Shown: piece after piece, positions 22,533 to 22,621 of the stretch
Numbering within the stretch: the first letter of the stretch is position 1
Layout of the letters: every line of letters starts with the position of its first letter
Origin: UMGS1840 sp964537245
GTDB lineage: Bacteria; Bacillota; Clostridia; UMGS1840
DNA length: 22,621 nt
Assembly (NCBI GenBank): GCA_964537245.1
Contig: CAZHZL010000042.1
Location: forward strand, 1 to 22,621
Direction: 5' to 3'
Made by a program: the position numbers and the translations under genes
The notes under the pieces: generated by a model
The model's input: the letters and a program-made list of their open reading frames with translations, nothing else
What the model was told of the DNA's origin: nothing
The model's database searches: none

Positions 22533-22621
22533 TTATTTATTTTTTGATTCCTTTTTTAATACTTTCTCTATAATTTCCGGATGTTCTTTGCGAAAAAGCT
22601 CTGCTTCTTTTGCAAAAAATT
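22533..22621 (-). CDS. Partial CDS, C-terminal end of an element gene
   Basis: The window edge cuts this gene. The last 29 codons include FFAKEAELFRKEHPEIIEKV and end KKESKNK with a TAA at 22533-22535. The tail is charged and helical. It reads toward the recombinase and probably belongs to the same integrative element. The family cannot be identified from this fragment. Confidence 0.5.
   Translation of the reverse strand, partial: FFAKEAELFRKEHPEIIEKVLKKESKNK

Overview
The window looks like accessory DNA from a low-GC Bacillota genome, most likely a gut clostridium. The reasons are AT-rich sequence throughout, strong AGGAGG-type ribosome binding sites, near-consensus TTGACA/TATAAT promoters with 17-base spacers (several with an extended -10), and gene families typical of Clostridia. 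I see no rRNA, tRNA or CRISPR array. Assignment below genus level is not possible from this sequence.

Left part, minus strand (174-5586). A tight five-gene run reads leftward from one consensus promoter at 3535-3563: a hipB-like antitoxin, a hipA-like kinase toxin, a flavin reductase-like protein, a small protein with a C-terminal membrane anchor, and an AbiTii-type abortive infection protein. The last two share a short motif (consensus NDxSINIG..N.IK). To the right are a DUF4143-type AAA ATPase with its own promoter inside a direct repeat, and a small sigma-70 region 4-like protein. The sigma-like gene is divergent from the rightward operon, and a perfect palindrome lies between the two promoters.

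Central part, plus strand (5704-19349). This is apparently one operon of about 13.5 kb. It opens with a small helical protein, an XRE regulator and a HipA-fold kinase, with two large RNA stem-loops just before the kinase. After an unrecognised protein comes a seven-gene restriction-like system: a SLOG(DUF1273)-PLD-like-SNF2 helicase fusion, a DUF4391 protein, a two-helix membrane protein resembling SieB, a type III-like adenine methyltransferase (Mod), a ComF-like phosphoribosyltransferase, a second SLOG protein, and a type III restriction subunit (Res). Mod and Res supply methylation and helicase-nuclease functions. The two SLOG domains and the phosphoribosyltransferase suggest an added nucleotide-sensing or nucleotide-processing arm. 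This is the most interesting part of the window. An intrinsic terminator at 19319-19349 closes the operon.

Right intergenic zone (19350-20036). No credible protein gene is present. Four successive promoter-hairpin units, all with exact 17-base spacers, look like a tandem set of short transcripts ending at a strong terminator that faces both ways.

Right end (20034-22621). A large serine recombinase reads leftward and ends directly against the 26-codon tail of a broken XRE regulator gene. This is probably the left boundary of an integrative element that extends beyond the window. Behind the recombinase are a 53-residue SHOCT-like protein, a 28-bp imperfect inverted repeat region that could be an oriT or structured RNA, and the C-terminal end of another element gene.
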